NCBI GenBank assembly: GCA_038329965.1
Contig: JBBQNN010000001.1
Coordinates: 73,818-137,817 of the forward strand
Reading direction: 5' to 3'
Source of the DNA: QHCA01 sp003244095
GTDB lineage: Bacteria; Actinomycetota; Actinomycetes; Mycobacteriales; QHCA01
Length of the DNA stretch: 64,000 nucleotides
The notes beneath the pieces were generated by a model, which worked only from the letters and a program-made list of their open reading frames with translations, made no database searches and had not been told where the DNA came from. This document shows, piece by piece, positions 25,952 to 34,134 of this stretch (position 1 is the first letter of the stretch; every line of letters starts with the position of its first letter). The translations under genes were made by a program, and so were the position numbers.

Positions 25952-25983
25952 ACGGTAAACCTGTACCCGGGTACCGGATGCAA
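25952..25983 (-). promoter_or_regulatory. MerR-type promoter/operator
   Basis: Minus-strand TTGCAT (25983-25978) and TACCGT (25957-25952) are separated by 20 bases and enclose the perfect 12-bp palindrome GTACCCGGGTAC (25963-25974). Long spacer plus centred palindrome is the classic MerR operator. The -10 box ends six bases before the ATG at 25945. Confidence 0.7.
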
Positions 25984-26055
25984 CCCCACAGCGGCTCGTG
26001 CCGCCGCGCGGGTAGGGTTCGTGAGGTCGTTCGACGTCGTCTCCTCGGGAGCTAC

Positions 26056-26895
26056 ATGTCATCAGGATCGCAGCAGTGGGGACGCCTGCCCGACCTGCTC
26101 GCCAGGCACGGCTCGGGCTCGTTCACCGAGTTCGTCGGCGCCGTCGCTCCTGAGTTGCTGCCCGGCCGCCGGCCGCTGCCGCCCGGGTCGGCTGCCGGCC
26201 TGGCACCGCACGGCACCACGATCGTGGCCGCGACCTTCGCCGGCGGTGTCGTGATGGCCGGCGACCGGCGCGCGACGATGGGCAGCGTCATCGCCCAGCG
26301 TGACATCGAGAAGGTCTTCCCGGCCGACGAGTTCTCCTGCGTGGGCATCGCCGGCACGGCGGGCATCGCCATCGAGATCGTCCGGCTGTTCCAGGTCGAG
26401 CTCGAGCACTACGAGAAGATCGAGGGCCACACCCTGTCCCTGGAGGGCAAGGCCAACCGGCTGGCCACGATGATCCGGGGCAACCTCGGCGCGGCGATGC
26501 AGGGGCTGGCCGTGGTCCCGTTGTTCGCCGGTTACGACCTCAATGCGGAGGACCCGGCGGGTGCCGGCCGGATCTTCTCCTACGACGTCACCGGTGGGCG
26601 CTACGAGGAGCACTCCTTCCACTCGGTCGGCTCGGGGTCGCCGTTCGCCCGCGGTGCGCTCAAGAAGCGCTACCGCGACGGGATGACCGACGCCGAAGTG
26701 ATCAGGATCTGCGTCGAAGCGCTGTACGACGCTGCCGACGACGACTCGGCGACGGGCGGCCCCGACGTCACCCGCGGCATCTACCCGGTGGTGGTCGTGG
26801 TGGGTGCCGAGGGCTTCCGGCGGGTGCCCGACACCGACGTCGGCGTCGTGGTGCAAGAGGTGCTGACGGCCCGCATGACCAACCCCGGCGGCTGA
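26056..26895 (+). CDS. prcB: 20S proteasome beta subunit
   Basis: This is the catalytic subunit of the 20S core. The 279-residue precursor has a propeptide removed between G53 and T54 (HGTTIVAATF); T54 becomes the N-terminal nucleophile. Motifs GVVMAGDRRATMGS, with the catalytic Asp, and IEKVFPADEFSCVGIAGTAG are present. ATG at 26056 is chosen because GGGAG precedes it; a longer in-frame reading from 25978 overlaps the divergent MerR-type operator. prcA follows after 36 bases. A separate promoter must lie between 25946 and 26055, because pup is no longer directly upstream; TAGGGT at 26013 is a possible -10 box. Confidence 0.97.
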   Translation: MSSGSQQWGRLPDLLARHGSGSFTEFVGAVAPELLPGRRPLPPGSAAGLAPHGTTIVAATFAGGVVMAGDRRATMGSVIAQRDIEKVFPADEFSCVGIAGTAGIAIEIVRLFQVELEHYEKIEGHTLSLEGKANRLATMIRGNLGAAMQGLAVVPLFAGYDLNAEDPAGAGRIFSYDVTGGRYEEHSFHSVGSGSPFARGALKKRYRDGMTDAEVIRICVEALYDAADDDSATGGPDVTRGIYPVVVVVGAEGFRRVPDTDVGVVVQEVLTARMTNPGG

Positions 26896-26931
26896 CCCGG
26901 CCGGCCCAGAGACAGGAAGGCGCGACCACCC

Positions 26932-27759
26932 GTGGCCATGCAGTTCTACGCCTCACCCGAGCAGATCATGCGCGACCGCTCGGAGTACGCCCGTAAGGGC
27001 ATCGCCCGTGGTCGCAGCGTCGTCGTGCTCACCTACGCCGGCGGGGTGCTCTTCGTCGCGGAGAACCCCTCGTCGGCCCTGCACAAGGTCAGCGAGATCT
27101 ACGACCGGATCGCGTTCGCGGCCGTCGGCAAGTACAACGAGTTCGAGAACCTCCGGGTGGCCGGAGTGCGCCTGGCCGACCTGCGCGGCTATTCCTACGA
27201 CCGGCGCGACGTCACGGGCCGGGGCCTGGCCAACGCCTACGCGCAGACCCTCGGTTCGATCTTCACCGAGCAGTCCAAGCCGTACGAGGTCGAGATCTGT
27301 GTCGCCGAGGTGGGGGAGACCCCGGCCGAGGACCAGCTCTACCGGCTGACGTACGACGGGTCGGTCGGCGACGAGCCGGGATTCGTGGCCATGGGCGGGC
27401 AATCCGAGGCCATCGCGACCCGCGTGCGCGAGCATCACCGTGACGAGCAAACCCTCGAGGAGGCGCTCCTGCTGGCGGTCGCCGGACTCGCGGGCACCGG
27501 TGGCGAGAACGGGGCACCCCGGCAGATCGACGGCGCCGCGCTCGAGGTGGCGATCCTCGACCGTACGCGGGCCGGCCGGACGTTCCGCCGGATCACCGGA
27601 GCCTGGCTGACCGACCTGCTGACCACCGCGGCGCCGGCCGATGACCCGGCCGATGCCGCGGCGGAGGCATCGGGCGAGCCGGCGGCCGACCCACCTGCAA
27701 CGACCGCGACGCAGGACCCACCGGCCGAGGGAACCCCCCCGGCGGGAGCGCCCGACTAG
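26932..27759 (+). CDS. prcA: 20S proteasome alpha subunit
   Basis: The alpha ring forms the gate of the proteasome and the docking site for the GQYL tail of ARC. The 275 residues include the N-terminal gating segment FYASPEQIMRDRSEYARKGIARGR, the core VVVLTYAGGVLFVAENPS, and a low-complexity Ala/Pro-rich tail from about residue 230. GTG at 26932 follows AGGAAGG at a suitable distance; ATG at 26938 is an alternative. It is co-transcribed with prcB. Confidence 0.97.
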   Translation: MAMQFYASPEQIMRDRSEYARKGIARGRSVVVLTYAGGVLFVAENPSSALHKVSEIYDRIAFAAVGKYNEFENLRVAGVRLADLRGYSYDRRDVTGRGLANAYAQTLGSIFTEQSKPYEVEICVAEVGETPAEDQLYRLTYDGSVGDEPGFVAMGGQSEAIATRVREHHRDEQTLEEALLLAVAGLAGTGGENGAPRQIDGAALEVAILDRTRAGRTFRRITGAWLTDLLTTAAPADDPADAAAEASGEPAADPPATTATQDPPAEGTPPAGAPD

Positions 27760-27766
27760 CCCCACG

Positions 27767-27812
27767 GGCATCGTGCGAAGCCGCGTCTTCCGACAGGCGC
27801 GGAGCGAGATGG
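27767..27812 (+). repeat. Dispersed short repeat, copy 1
   Basis: This copy contains CAGGCGCGGAGCGAGATG (27794-27811), identical over 18 bases to 33100-33117, and begins with GCATCGTGCGAAG, close to the GCATCGAGCG start of the other copies. It lies just after the prcA stop. Confidence 0.5.
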
Positions 27813-27828
27813 CGACTAGGCTGGGCCG

Positions 27829-29187
27829 ATGGACCGCCGGATCTTCGGGCTCGAGAACGAGTACGGCGTCACCTGCACGTTCCGTGGCCAGCGGCGGCTG
27901 AGCCCGGACGAGGTGGCGCGGTACCTGTTCCGCCGGGTCGTGTCCTGGGGGCGCAGCAGCAACGTCTTCCTGCGCAACGGTGCCCGGCTCTACCTCGACG
28001 TCGGCTCCCACCCGGAGTACGCCACGCCCGAGTGCGACAACATCATCGACCTCGTCACGCACGACAAGGCGGGGGAGCGGATCCTCGAGGGCTTGCTGGT
28101 CGACGCCGAGCGCCGCCTGCGCGAGGAGGGCATCGCCGGCGACATCTACCTGTTCAAGAACAACACCGACTCGGCCGGCAACTCCTACGGCTGCCACGAG
28201 AACTACCTGGTCGGCCGGCTCGGGGAGTTCAGCCGGCTGGCCGACGTGCTCATCCCCTTCCTGGTCACCCGGCAGGTCCTCTGCGGCGCCGGCAAGGTGC
28301 TGCAGACGCCGCGTGGCGCGGTCTACTGCCTGTCGCAGCGCGCCGAGCACATCTGGGAGGGCGTCTCCTCGGCCACCACGCGGTCGCGGCCGATCATCAA
28401 CACCCGCGACGAGCCGCACGCCGACGCCGAGCGCTTCCGCCGGCTGCACGTGATCGTCGGCGATTCCAACATGAACGAAGCCTCCACGATGCTCAAGGTC
28501 GGCACGGCCGACATCGTGCTGCGGATGGTCGAGGCGGGCGTGGTCCTGCGCGACCTCACCCTGGAGAACCCGATCCGGGCCATCCGTGAGGTCTCCCACG
28601 ACATCAGCTGCCGGCGCAAGGTCAAACTGGCCAACGGCCGCGAGGCGACCGCCCTGGAGATCCAGCGGGAGTACCACGTCAAGGCGACCGACTTCCTGGA
28701 GCGGCACGGCACCGACCCGATCACCAAGCGGGTGCTGGAGTTATGGGGCCGGGTGCTCGACGCGGTCGACAGCGGCGACCTGTCCAGCGTCGACCGGGAG
28801 ATCGACTGGGTCACCAAGTACCAGTTGATCGAGCGTTACCGCGTCAAGCACGACCTGGCGATGTCGAGTCCCCGGGTCGCCCAGCTAGACCTGGCCTATC
28901 ACGACATCCAGCGCGGCCGAGGGCTGTACTACCTGATGGAGCGCCGCGGCGTGGTAGACCGGATCACCCGCGACCTGGACATCTTCGAGGCTAAGTCGGT
29001 GCCGCCGCAGACGACCAGGGCGCGGCTACGGGGTGAGTTCATCCGCCGCGCGCAGGAGAAGCGGCGGGACTTCACCGTGGACTGGGTGCACCTGAAGCTC
29101 AACGACCAGGCGCAACGCACCGTGCTGTGCAAGGATCCGTTCCGATCGGTAGACGAGAGGGTCGAGAAGCTGATCGCGAGCATGTGA
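27829..29187 (+). CDS. pafA: Pup-protein ligase
   Basis: PafA joins the gamma-carboxylate of the C-terminal Glu of deamidated Pup to substrate lysines using ATP. The 452-residue length is typical and the Dop loop is absent, which separates it from Dop. Visible are FGLENEYG with E9, the catalytic base D57 in LYLDVGSHPEYATPE, the KNNTDSAGNSYGCHENYL nucleotide segment, the INTRDEPHADAERFRRLH block and the C-terminal FTVDWVHLKLNDQAQRTVLCKDPF. ATG at 27829. It lies 70 bases after prcA, with a short dispersed repeat between them. Confidence 0.98.
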   Translation: MDRRIFGLENEYGVTCTFRGQRRLSPDEVARYLFRRVVSWGRSSNVFLRNGARLYLDVGSHPEYATPECDNIIDLVTHDKAGERILEGLLVDAERRLREEGIAGDIYLFKNNTDSAGNSYGCHENYLVGRLGEFSRLADVLIPFLVTRQVLCGAGKVLQTPRGAVYCLSQRAEHIWEGVSSATTRSRPIINTRDEPHADAERFRRLHVIVGDSNMNEASTMLKVGTADIVLRMVEAGVVLRDLTLENPIRAIREVSHDISCRRKVKLANGREATALEIQREYHVKATDFLERHGTDPITKRVLELWGRVLDAVDSGDLSSVDREIDWVTKYQLIERYRVKHDLAMSSPRVAQLDLAYHDIQRGRGLYYLMERRGVVDRITRDLDIFEAKSVPPQTTRARLRGEFIRRAQEKRRDFTVDWVHLKLNDQAQRTVLCKDPFRSVDERVEKLIASM

Positions 29188-29196
29188 GGATGCCCG

Positions 29197-29421
29197 ATGG
29201 AGACACGCAGCCGCCTTCGTGAGCTTTTTCTGCAGCCGCGCGACGACGACGCGCCCAACAGGCCGACCCGGGGGGATCTGGCCGGCCTGTCCCGCACCGA
29301 GCGCCGGGCGGCCAAGATCCACTACCAGACGCAGGCAGGGATCTTCCGTACCTGGGTCTATGCGGTCATCCTGGTCGGGCTTGTCGGCGGCTTCGCGCTG
29401 TACGTCAGCCTGGTCGCCTGA
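29197..29421 (+). CDS. Small single-pass membrane protein after pafA
   Basis: The 74-residue protein has a basic, soluble N-terminus (METRSRLRELFLQPRDDD) and one hydrophobic segment near the C-terminus (about residues 52-71). It starts nine bases after the pafA stop, so it is almost certainly co-translated. I know no function; its position suggests a link to pupylation or simply the ancestral gene order. Confidence 0.65.
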   Translation: METRSRLRELFLQPRDDDAPNRPTRGDLAGLSRTERRAAKIHYQTQAGIFRTWVYAVILVGLVGGFALYVSLVA

Positions 29422-29422
29422 C

Positions 29423-29458
29423 TGTCATCTCGCTCCTCGCTCCGCTCGATGCTCACTC
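29423..29458. repeat. Dispersed short repeat, copy 2
   Basis: Read on the minus strand it is GAGTGAGCATCGAGCG, then GAGCGAGGAGCGAGATGACA. Its start overlaps the TGA stop of the DUF3866 gene, and its other end abuts the stop of the small membrane protein gene. Confidence 0.55.
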
Positions 29459-30521
29459 AACTGATCAGGCCGGCCGCATGCCGGCCGGCGGCCGCGCACG
29501 CCAGGAAGTACGACGGATCCTGGGCCAGACCGCGGCCCATGCTGGACAGCTGCACCGGCAGCCCGCGCAGGGCGTCGTACAGCCCCGTGGTGTCGACCTC
29601 GACGATCGCGTGGCGGTTCCGCAGGGGTACGACGTCGCTGGCGACCCGGGCCGCCAGCGCCGCCGGCAACCCGGCCGGCACCACCACATCCGCGGCGGCC
29701 AGGGCCACCCGACCGTAGGCGGTCAGCGAGTGGTGCGAGACCCCCTGGTGGCGGTCGCGGGGATCGTCGCCGGACAGGCGCAGGGTGGCGACCGGCCGCC
29801 CGCCGAGCGCCGACACCGCATTGACCGCCTCACCGGCCGCCACACCGGAGAAGCCCCACGGCGTCGCAGTGCCCAGGTTGCCCGGTCCTTGCGTGACGAC
29901 TGCGACATCCGCGCGTTGTACGTGCCGCGCGGCCAGCAGGCCGGTGTGCAGGGTGACGGCCTCCAGGTCGCCGCCCAGGGTCTGGCCGACCGTGACCGTC
30001 CCGCACAGGCGGTCGCGCAGGGTGGCGACCGTACGCGAGAACCACAACGGGAGCGCACCGCCGTCGGTCATCACGTAGCTGACCCGCGTGCCGGGCCGGT
30101 CGGCGAGCACCCCGGCGACGATGGCGGGCAGCGCCGAGTGCAGGTCGGCGATCACGACGGGCAGGCCGCCGAGCGAGTCGGCCGCCCGGATCGCCTCATG
30201 GTGCGGCGATTCGGGCTCCTCCACGCCGAGCACCGCCGCCTGCAGCGGCGTGTAGCGGGCCTTCATCAGGTGCCCGGGACCGGCCGGATCAAGTGGCAAC
30301 CGCCCCGGCACCGCGACCACCAGGGCGTAACCGCCGGTGCCCAGGCCCAGCGCGATGGCTGTGGTGTTGAGCAGCACGGCATCACCGGGTTCGGGCCGGC
30401 CGACGAGCAGCGGATAGGCCAGGGCCACGACCCGCTGCCGGTCGACCTCGACATCGAGCTCGAGCGCGCCGGGCCATTCGCGGAGCGTGCCGAGCACGGT
30501 GCCCTGCCGCCAGCGGATCAC
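29457..30521 (-). CDS. DUF3866 family protein
   Basis: The 354-residue protein matches the DUF3866 family always found near actinobacterial pafA: MIRWRQGTVLGTLREWPGALELDVEV at the N-terminus, then LLNTTAIALGLGTGGYALVVAVPG, KARYTPLQAAVLGVEEPESPHH, YVMTDGGALPLWFSRTV, TQGPGNLGTATPWGFSG and DPRDRHQGVSHHSLTAYGRV. No enzymatic function is known. The gene is encoded against the flanking proteasome genes, between the small membrane protein and the FKBP gene. Confidence 0.85.
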   Translation of the reverse strand: MIRWRQGTVLGTLREWPGALELDVEVDRQRVVALAYPLLVGRPEPGDAVLLNTTAIALGLGTGGYALVVAVPGRLPLDPAGPGHLMKARYTPLQAAVLGVEEPESPHHEAIRAADSLGGLPVVIADLHSALPAIVAGVLADRPGTRVSYVMTDGGALPLWFSRTVATLRDRLCGTVTVGQTLGGDLEAVTLHTGLLAARHVQRADVAVVTQGPGNLGTATPWGFSGVAAGEAVNAVSALGGRPVATLRLSGDDPRDRHQGVSHHSLTAYGRVALAAADVVVPAGLPAALAARVASDVVPLRNRHAIVEVDTTGLYDALRGLPVQLSSMGRGLAQDPSYFLACAAAGRHAAGLIS

Positions 30522-30544
30522 CGTCGCAGGTTAGCGTTGCCGCC

Positions 30545-31084
30545 ATGCACTCCCCCTTACGAACAGTCCAGATTCCCCTCGCCGCGGCGGCCTTCGCGCT
30601 GCTCGGCGCTTGCGGCGGCAATTCGGCCGTCAAGTCGGCTACCCCCGCGAACCCACCCGCGCCGGCGCCGTCGGCAACCGCCGCTCCGGCCCATTGTGTT
30701 GCCCTGCCGGCCCAGGGCAAGAAGCCCGACCTGCCGTGCCTGCCCGGCGGTGTCGTGCCCAGCAAGCTGACCGTCAAGGACGTCAAGGTGGGCACCGGCC
30801 CGGCTGCGGCGGCCGGCGAGCAGCTGACTGTCGACTACCGTGGCGCGCTGTATCTCGGAGGGGAGTTCGACAACTCCTATGACGCGGCCCAGCCGTTTCC
30901 GCCCTTCGCGCTTGGCGCCGGTAACGTCATCGCCGGCTGGGACGAGGGCCTGGTGGGGATGAAGGCCGGCGGCAAGCGGCTGCTGTTCATCCCGCCCGAC
31001 AAGGGCTACGGGCCGGGCGGCAACGGACCCATCCCGCCCAACGCGACCCTGCGCTTCGTCGTCGAGCTCCGCTCGATCGGCTAG
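30545..31084 (+). CDS. FKBP-type peptidyl-prolyl isomerase lipoprotein
   Basis: The 179-residue exported protein has a signal peptide with lipobox LGAC (lipidated C23), a Pro/Ala-rich linker (about 30-60) and an FKBP domain (about 75-179) with VDYRGALYLGGEFDNSYD, VIAGWDEGLVGMKAGGKR and LLFIPPDKGYGPGG. It is probably anchored to the outer face of the membrane, where it helps fold secreted proteins. It is divergent from DUF3866 and ends one base before the first possible pafB start. Confidence 0.92.
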   Translation: MHSPLRTVQIPLAAAAFALLGACGGNSAVKSATPANPPAPAPSATAAPAHCVALPAQGKKPDLPCLPGGVVPSKLTVKDVKVGTGPAAAAGEQLTVDYRGALYLGGEFDNSYDAAQPFPPFALGAGNVIAGWDEGLVGMKAGGKRLLFIPPDKGYGPGGNGPIPPNATLRFVVELRSIG

Positions 31085-31094
31085 CGTGGGGGCG

Positions 31095-32126
31095 GTGTCA
31101 AGCCGACGTACGGAGCGGCTCGTCAACCTGGTCATCTGCCTGTTGTCGACCCGGCAGTTCCTGACCTCCGCCCGGATCCGTACGCTCGTGCCCGGCTATG
31201 ACCAGATGAACGACCAGATGAACGACCGCCTGAATGCTCAACGGAACGACGCGAAGGCCCACGAGGCGTTCCAGCGGATGTTCGAGCGGGACAAGGCCGA
31301 GCTCCGCGACCTCGGGATCCCGCTGGAGACCGGCACCAACTCCGTCTTCGACAGCGAGGCCGAGGTCGGCTACCGGATCGCCCGCCGCGACTACGAGCTA
31401 CCCGACATCCACCTGGAGCCCGACGAGGCGGCCGCCGTCGGCCTCGCGGCCCGCCTCTGGCGGTCCGGGCTGTCCTCCGCCGCAAGCAGCGCCGTGGTGA
31501 AGCTGCGGGCGGCCGGTGTCGATGTCGACCCGGACGCCACACTCGGCGTCGAGCCGGTCGTGGACGCGACCGAGCCCGCACTGGCGCCGAGCCTGCAGGC
31601 GGTCCAGCAGGGCCGGGTGCTGCACTTCGCCTACCGCACCGCCAACGCGGCCACGCCCGAGGGGCGTGAGATCGAGCCCTGGGGGATCGTCTCCTGGCGC
31701 GGCCGGTGGTACCTCGCCGGCCACGACCGCGGCCGGGGCGCCGCCCGCGTCTTCCGGCTGTCGCGGGTGAGCGGTCCGGTCACCGCGACCGGCCCGGCCG
31801 GGGCGTTCACCGTGCCCGCCGATCTCGACCTGGTCGCCATGGCGGCCTCGCTCGGCGCCGAGGCGCCCACACGAACGGCGACCGTGCGGATCCGGCACGG
31901 CACCGCCGCCGGCCTGCGCCGGGCGGCGAGCCGGGTGCTGCCGGCCGACGGCAGCGACGTGCTGGAGCTGCCGTTTTCAGACTCGGACGCGCTGGCGGAG
32001 CGACTGGCCGGCTATGCCGCCGACGTGGTCGTCCTCAGCCCCGCCGACGTGCGCAGCGCAGTGGTCGGCCGCCTGCACGCGCTGGCAGGGCAGTCGGTAG
32101 GACTACCGGCCGGGGAGGCGATGTGA
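31095..32126 (+). CDS. pafB: WYL-domain regulator PafB
   Basis: PafB forms the PafBC regulator, which activates the LexA-independent DNA-damage response in actinobacteria. The protein has an N-terminal winged HTH (SSRRTERLVNLVICLLSTRQFLT), a WYL domain (about 145-230, with REIEPWGIVSWRGRWYLAGHD) and a C-terminal WCX domain. Between HTH helices lies an extra tract DQMNDQMNDRLNAQRND, partly a 12-base tandem repeat. GTG at 31095 fits the family N-terminus; GTG at 31086 is possible. The stop overlaps pafC (GTGA). Confidence 0.93.
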   Translation: MSSRRTERLVNLVICLLSTRQFLTSARIRTLVPGYDQMNDQMNDRLNAQRNDAKAHEAFQRMFERDKAELRDLGIPLETGTNSVFDSEAEVGYRIARRDYELPDIHLEPDEAAAVGLAARLWRSGLSSAASSAVVKLRAAGVDVDPDATLGVEPVVDATEPALAPSLQAVQQGRVLHFAYRTANAATPEGREIEPWGIVSWRGRWYLAGHDRGRGAARVFRLSRVSGPVTATGPAGAFTVPADLDLVAMAASLGAEAPTRTATVRIRHGTAAGLRRAASRVLPADGSDVLELPFSDSDALAERLAGYAADVVVLSPADVRSAVVGRLHALAGQSVGLPAGEAM

Positions 32127-33085
32127 CGGCCGCCACCGATCGGCTGCCCCGGCTGCTCTCACTCGTGCCCTACCTGCTGGCCCATCCGGGGATCCGGCTG
32201 GCCGAGGTGGCGACCGATTTCGGCGTGAGCGTCGAGCAGGTGCACGACGACCTGAACCTGTTGTGGGTCTGTGGGCTGCCCGGCTACGGGCCGGGTGACC
32301 TGATCGACCTGTCCTGGTCCGAGGACGACACCGTGACCGTCACCCACGACGCCGGAATCCGCCGGCCACTGCGGTTGTCCACCGACGAGGCGCTGGCGCT
32401 CATCGTCGCGCTACGCACGCTCGCCGACATGCCGGGGCTCGAAGGCGGCGACGCCATAGACCGGGCGCTGGCCAAGCTGGAGGACGCCGCGGGCGCCGCC
32501 GCCGCCGGCACCGGCCGGCTGACCGTGCGGGTCGAGGCCGAGGAGGCGACGCTGGCCGGCGTGCGGCGGGCCCTCGACGAACACCGCGCCCTGCGCATCA
32601 CCTACTACACCGCCGGCCGGGACGAGACGACCGAGCGCACCGTCGACCCCACCCGGCTGCTGCTCGTGGAGGGCCGCAGCTACCTGGAGGGCTGGTGCCG
32701 CCGGGCCGAGGCGATCCGGCTGTTCCGGCTCGACCGCATCGACGCGCTCACCCTGCTCGACGAGCCGGCCGCCCCGCCGCTGCAAGCGCAGCCGGTGGAC
32801 GTCCGGGGCGGGGTCTTCCGCCCGTCGCCCGAGCATGAGCTGGTCATCCTGCGGCTGGCGCCGCGGGCCAGGTGGGTCGCCGACTGCTATCCCACCGAAT
32901 CGGTCCTCGACCTGCCGGACGGAGCCCTGCAGGTGTCCCTGCGGGCCGCTGACCGGTCGTGGGTCAGCCGCCTGGTGCTGGGTCTGGGTGCTGCGGTCTC
33001 GGTGGTGCAGCCGCAGGACCTCGCCGAGGAGGTCCGGGCACTGGCCCGCGCGGCGCTGGATGCGTACGGGGAGATCGGCGAGTGA
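32123..33085 (+). CDS. pafC: WYL-domain regulator PafC
   Basis: This 320-residue partner of PafB has a winged HTH (RLPRLLSLVPYLLAHPGIRLAEVATDFGVS), a WYL domain (about 150-225, with RTVDPTRLLLVEGRSYLEGWC and IRLFRLDRI) and a WCX end. The GTG at 32123 overlaps the pafB stop, so the two are made in equal amounts. The last codons run into the dispersed repeat beginning at 33080. Confidence 0.95.
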   Translation: MTAATDRLPRLLSLVPYLLAHPGIRLAEVATDFGVSVEQVHDDLNLLWVCGLPGYGPGDLIDLSWSEDDTVTVTHDAGIRRPLRLSTDEALALIVALRTLADMPGLEGGDAIDRALAKLEDAAGAAAAGTGRLTVRVEAEEATLAGVRRALDEHRALRITYYTAGRDETTERTVDPTRLLLVEGRSYLEGWCRRAEAIRLFRLDRIDALTLLDEPAAPPLQAQPVDVRGGVFRPSPEHELVILRLAPRARWVADCYPTESVLDLPDGALQVSLRAADRSWVSRLVLGLGAAVSVVQPQDLAEEVRALARAALDAYGEIGE

Positions 33086-33120
33086 GCGTCGAGCGAAGGC
33101 AGGCGCGGAGCGAGATGACA
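33080..33120 (+). repeat. Dispersed short repeat, copy 3
   Basis: GAGTGAGCGTCGAGCG, a short insert and CAGGCGCGGAGCGAGATG then ACA. It begins in the last codon of pafC, so its TGA serves as the pafC stop. Confidence 0.55.
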
Positions 33121-33211
33121 ATCCCGTGCTTTAGAGCCCGCTGTCACCTGCCGAATCTTCTGTCAGCAGCGCGGCAACTTGGAGCCGCCGGCACGACACG
33201 AGAGGCACGCC

Positions 33212-33544
33212 ATGACCACGATCAAGGCCACCTGCCCGGCCTGTGGCGAGGTCGCGCTCACCACTGACCAGGTGCGGCTCATGGTGTGCTCCGTCCCGGA
33301 GCGGTCCTACTACGCGTTCGACTGCGCGGGCTGCGTCGACGAGATCCGCAAGCCGGCCGACAAGCAGGTGGTGGCGCTGCTCATGGCCGGCGGCGTCGCC
33401 GCAACATCCTGGCGCATTCCGGGCGAGGCCCTCGAGCTGAAGTCCGGCCCGCCGATCAGCTACGACGACGTCCTCGACTTCGCGCTGCGACTGCGGTGCG
33501 CCGAACATCTCGCCGCTTTCGCCCGCGCGGGCCAGGCAGTCTGA
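33212..33544 (+). CDS. Putative zinc-ribbon protein, unknown function
   Basis: The 110-residue protein starts MTTIKATCPACGEVALTTDQVRLMVC and contains a second pair CAGC, together a four-Cys zinc-ribbon-like site (C8/C11 and the pair near residue 41). The rest is soluble with no known domain. ATG at 33212 follows GAGAGG; an in-frame ATG 33 bases upstream lacks a ribosome site. Similar zinc-ribbon proteins are common in actinobacteria, but I cannot assign a role. Confidence 0.7.
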   Translation: MTTIKATCPACGEVALTTDQVRLMVCSVPERSYYAFDCAGCVDEIRKPADKQVVALLMAGGVAATSWRIPGEALELKSGPPISYDDVLDFALRLRCAEHLAAFARAGQAV

Positions 33545-33568
33545 GCGGTCGCCCGATAGTCTGACGCG

Positions 33569-33745
33569 GTGACCGTCCTCATCGTGTGTGCCGGGCTGAT
33601 CCTGGCGGCGCTGGCGCTCCTGCTCTTACTGCTCGCCGGACTGTCCCGGCGGGTGCTTGCCCTCAACGACCGGGTGGCGGTCACCCGGGAGCGCGCGGTG
33701 GCGCTCGACCAGGCGCTGGCCAACCTGCCGGCTCCCCGGTCATAG
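33569..33745 (+). CDS. Tiny single-pass membrane protein
   Basis: The 58-residue frame (GTG 33569, stop 33743-33745) has one hydrophobic segment (residues 2-24, with LILAALALLLLLLAG) followed by a charged helix LNDRVAVTRERAVALDQAL. Codon third positions are GC-rich as in neighbours. It sits between the zinc-ribbon gene and tatA. Function is unknown. Confidence 0.5.
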   Translation: MTVLIVCAGLILAALALLLLLLAGLSRRVLALNDRVAVTRERAVALDQALANLPAPRS

Positions 33746-33815
33746 GCCCCGATCACGTCCGCGACGACCCTCCCCGACGTACGATAGGTAACGCCACTGA
33801 CGGAAGGTGCACATC

Positions 33816-34109
33816 ATGCTTGCTCGCGCATTCGAGGGATGGCACCTCGTCATCATTGCGTTGGTCATCCTGATCCTGTTCGGCTCCAAGAAGATGCCCG
33901 ACGCGGCCCGGTCGTTCGGACGCTCCCTGCGCATCTTCAAGGCCGAGACCAAGGGCCTGCGCGATGACAACAAGGACGACGGCGGCGAAGCCCCGGTCGA
34001 CGTGCACGACGAGGCCCGCAACCTCCCGCCGGCGTTGCCGCCGGGACGCAACACCGCCGCGGCCACCGACCCCGCCGCCGCGACCGATTCCCGCCGCGAC
34101 CAGCGCTGA
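33816..34109 (+). CDS. tatA: Twin-arginine translocase subunit TatA
   Basis: The 97-residue protein has one N-terminal membrane helix (about 8-23), the FGSKKMPDAARSFGRSLRIFK amphipathic helix start, and an acidic, disordered tail. TatA multimers form the passage for folded proteins. ATG at 33816 is preferred because GGAAGG lies nine bases upstream; the in-frame GTG at 33807 abuts that site. tatC follows after 25 bases. Confidence 0.95.
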   Translation: MLARAFEGWHLVIIALVILILFGSKKMPDAARSFGRSLRIFKAETKGLRDDNKDDGGEAPVDVHDEARNLPPALPPGRNTAAATDPAAATDSRRDQR

Positions 34110-34134
34110 GCCAGCGGGGCGGGGTTAACCGGTC

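Noticed and set aside
26953..28707. 584-codon minus-strand frame
   Set aside because: Antisense to prcA and pafA, both certain genes; no recognisable motif.
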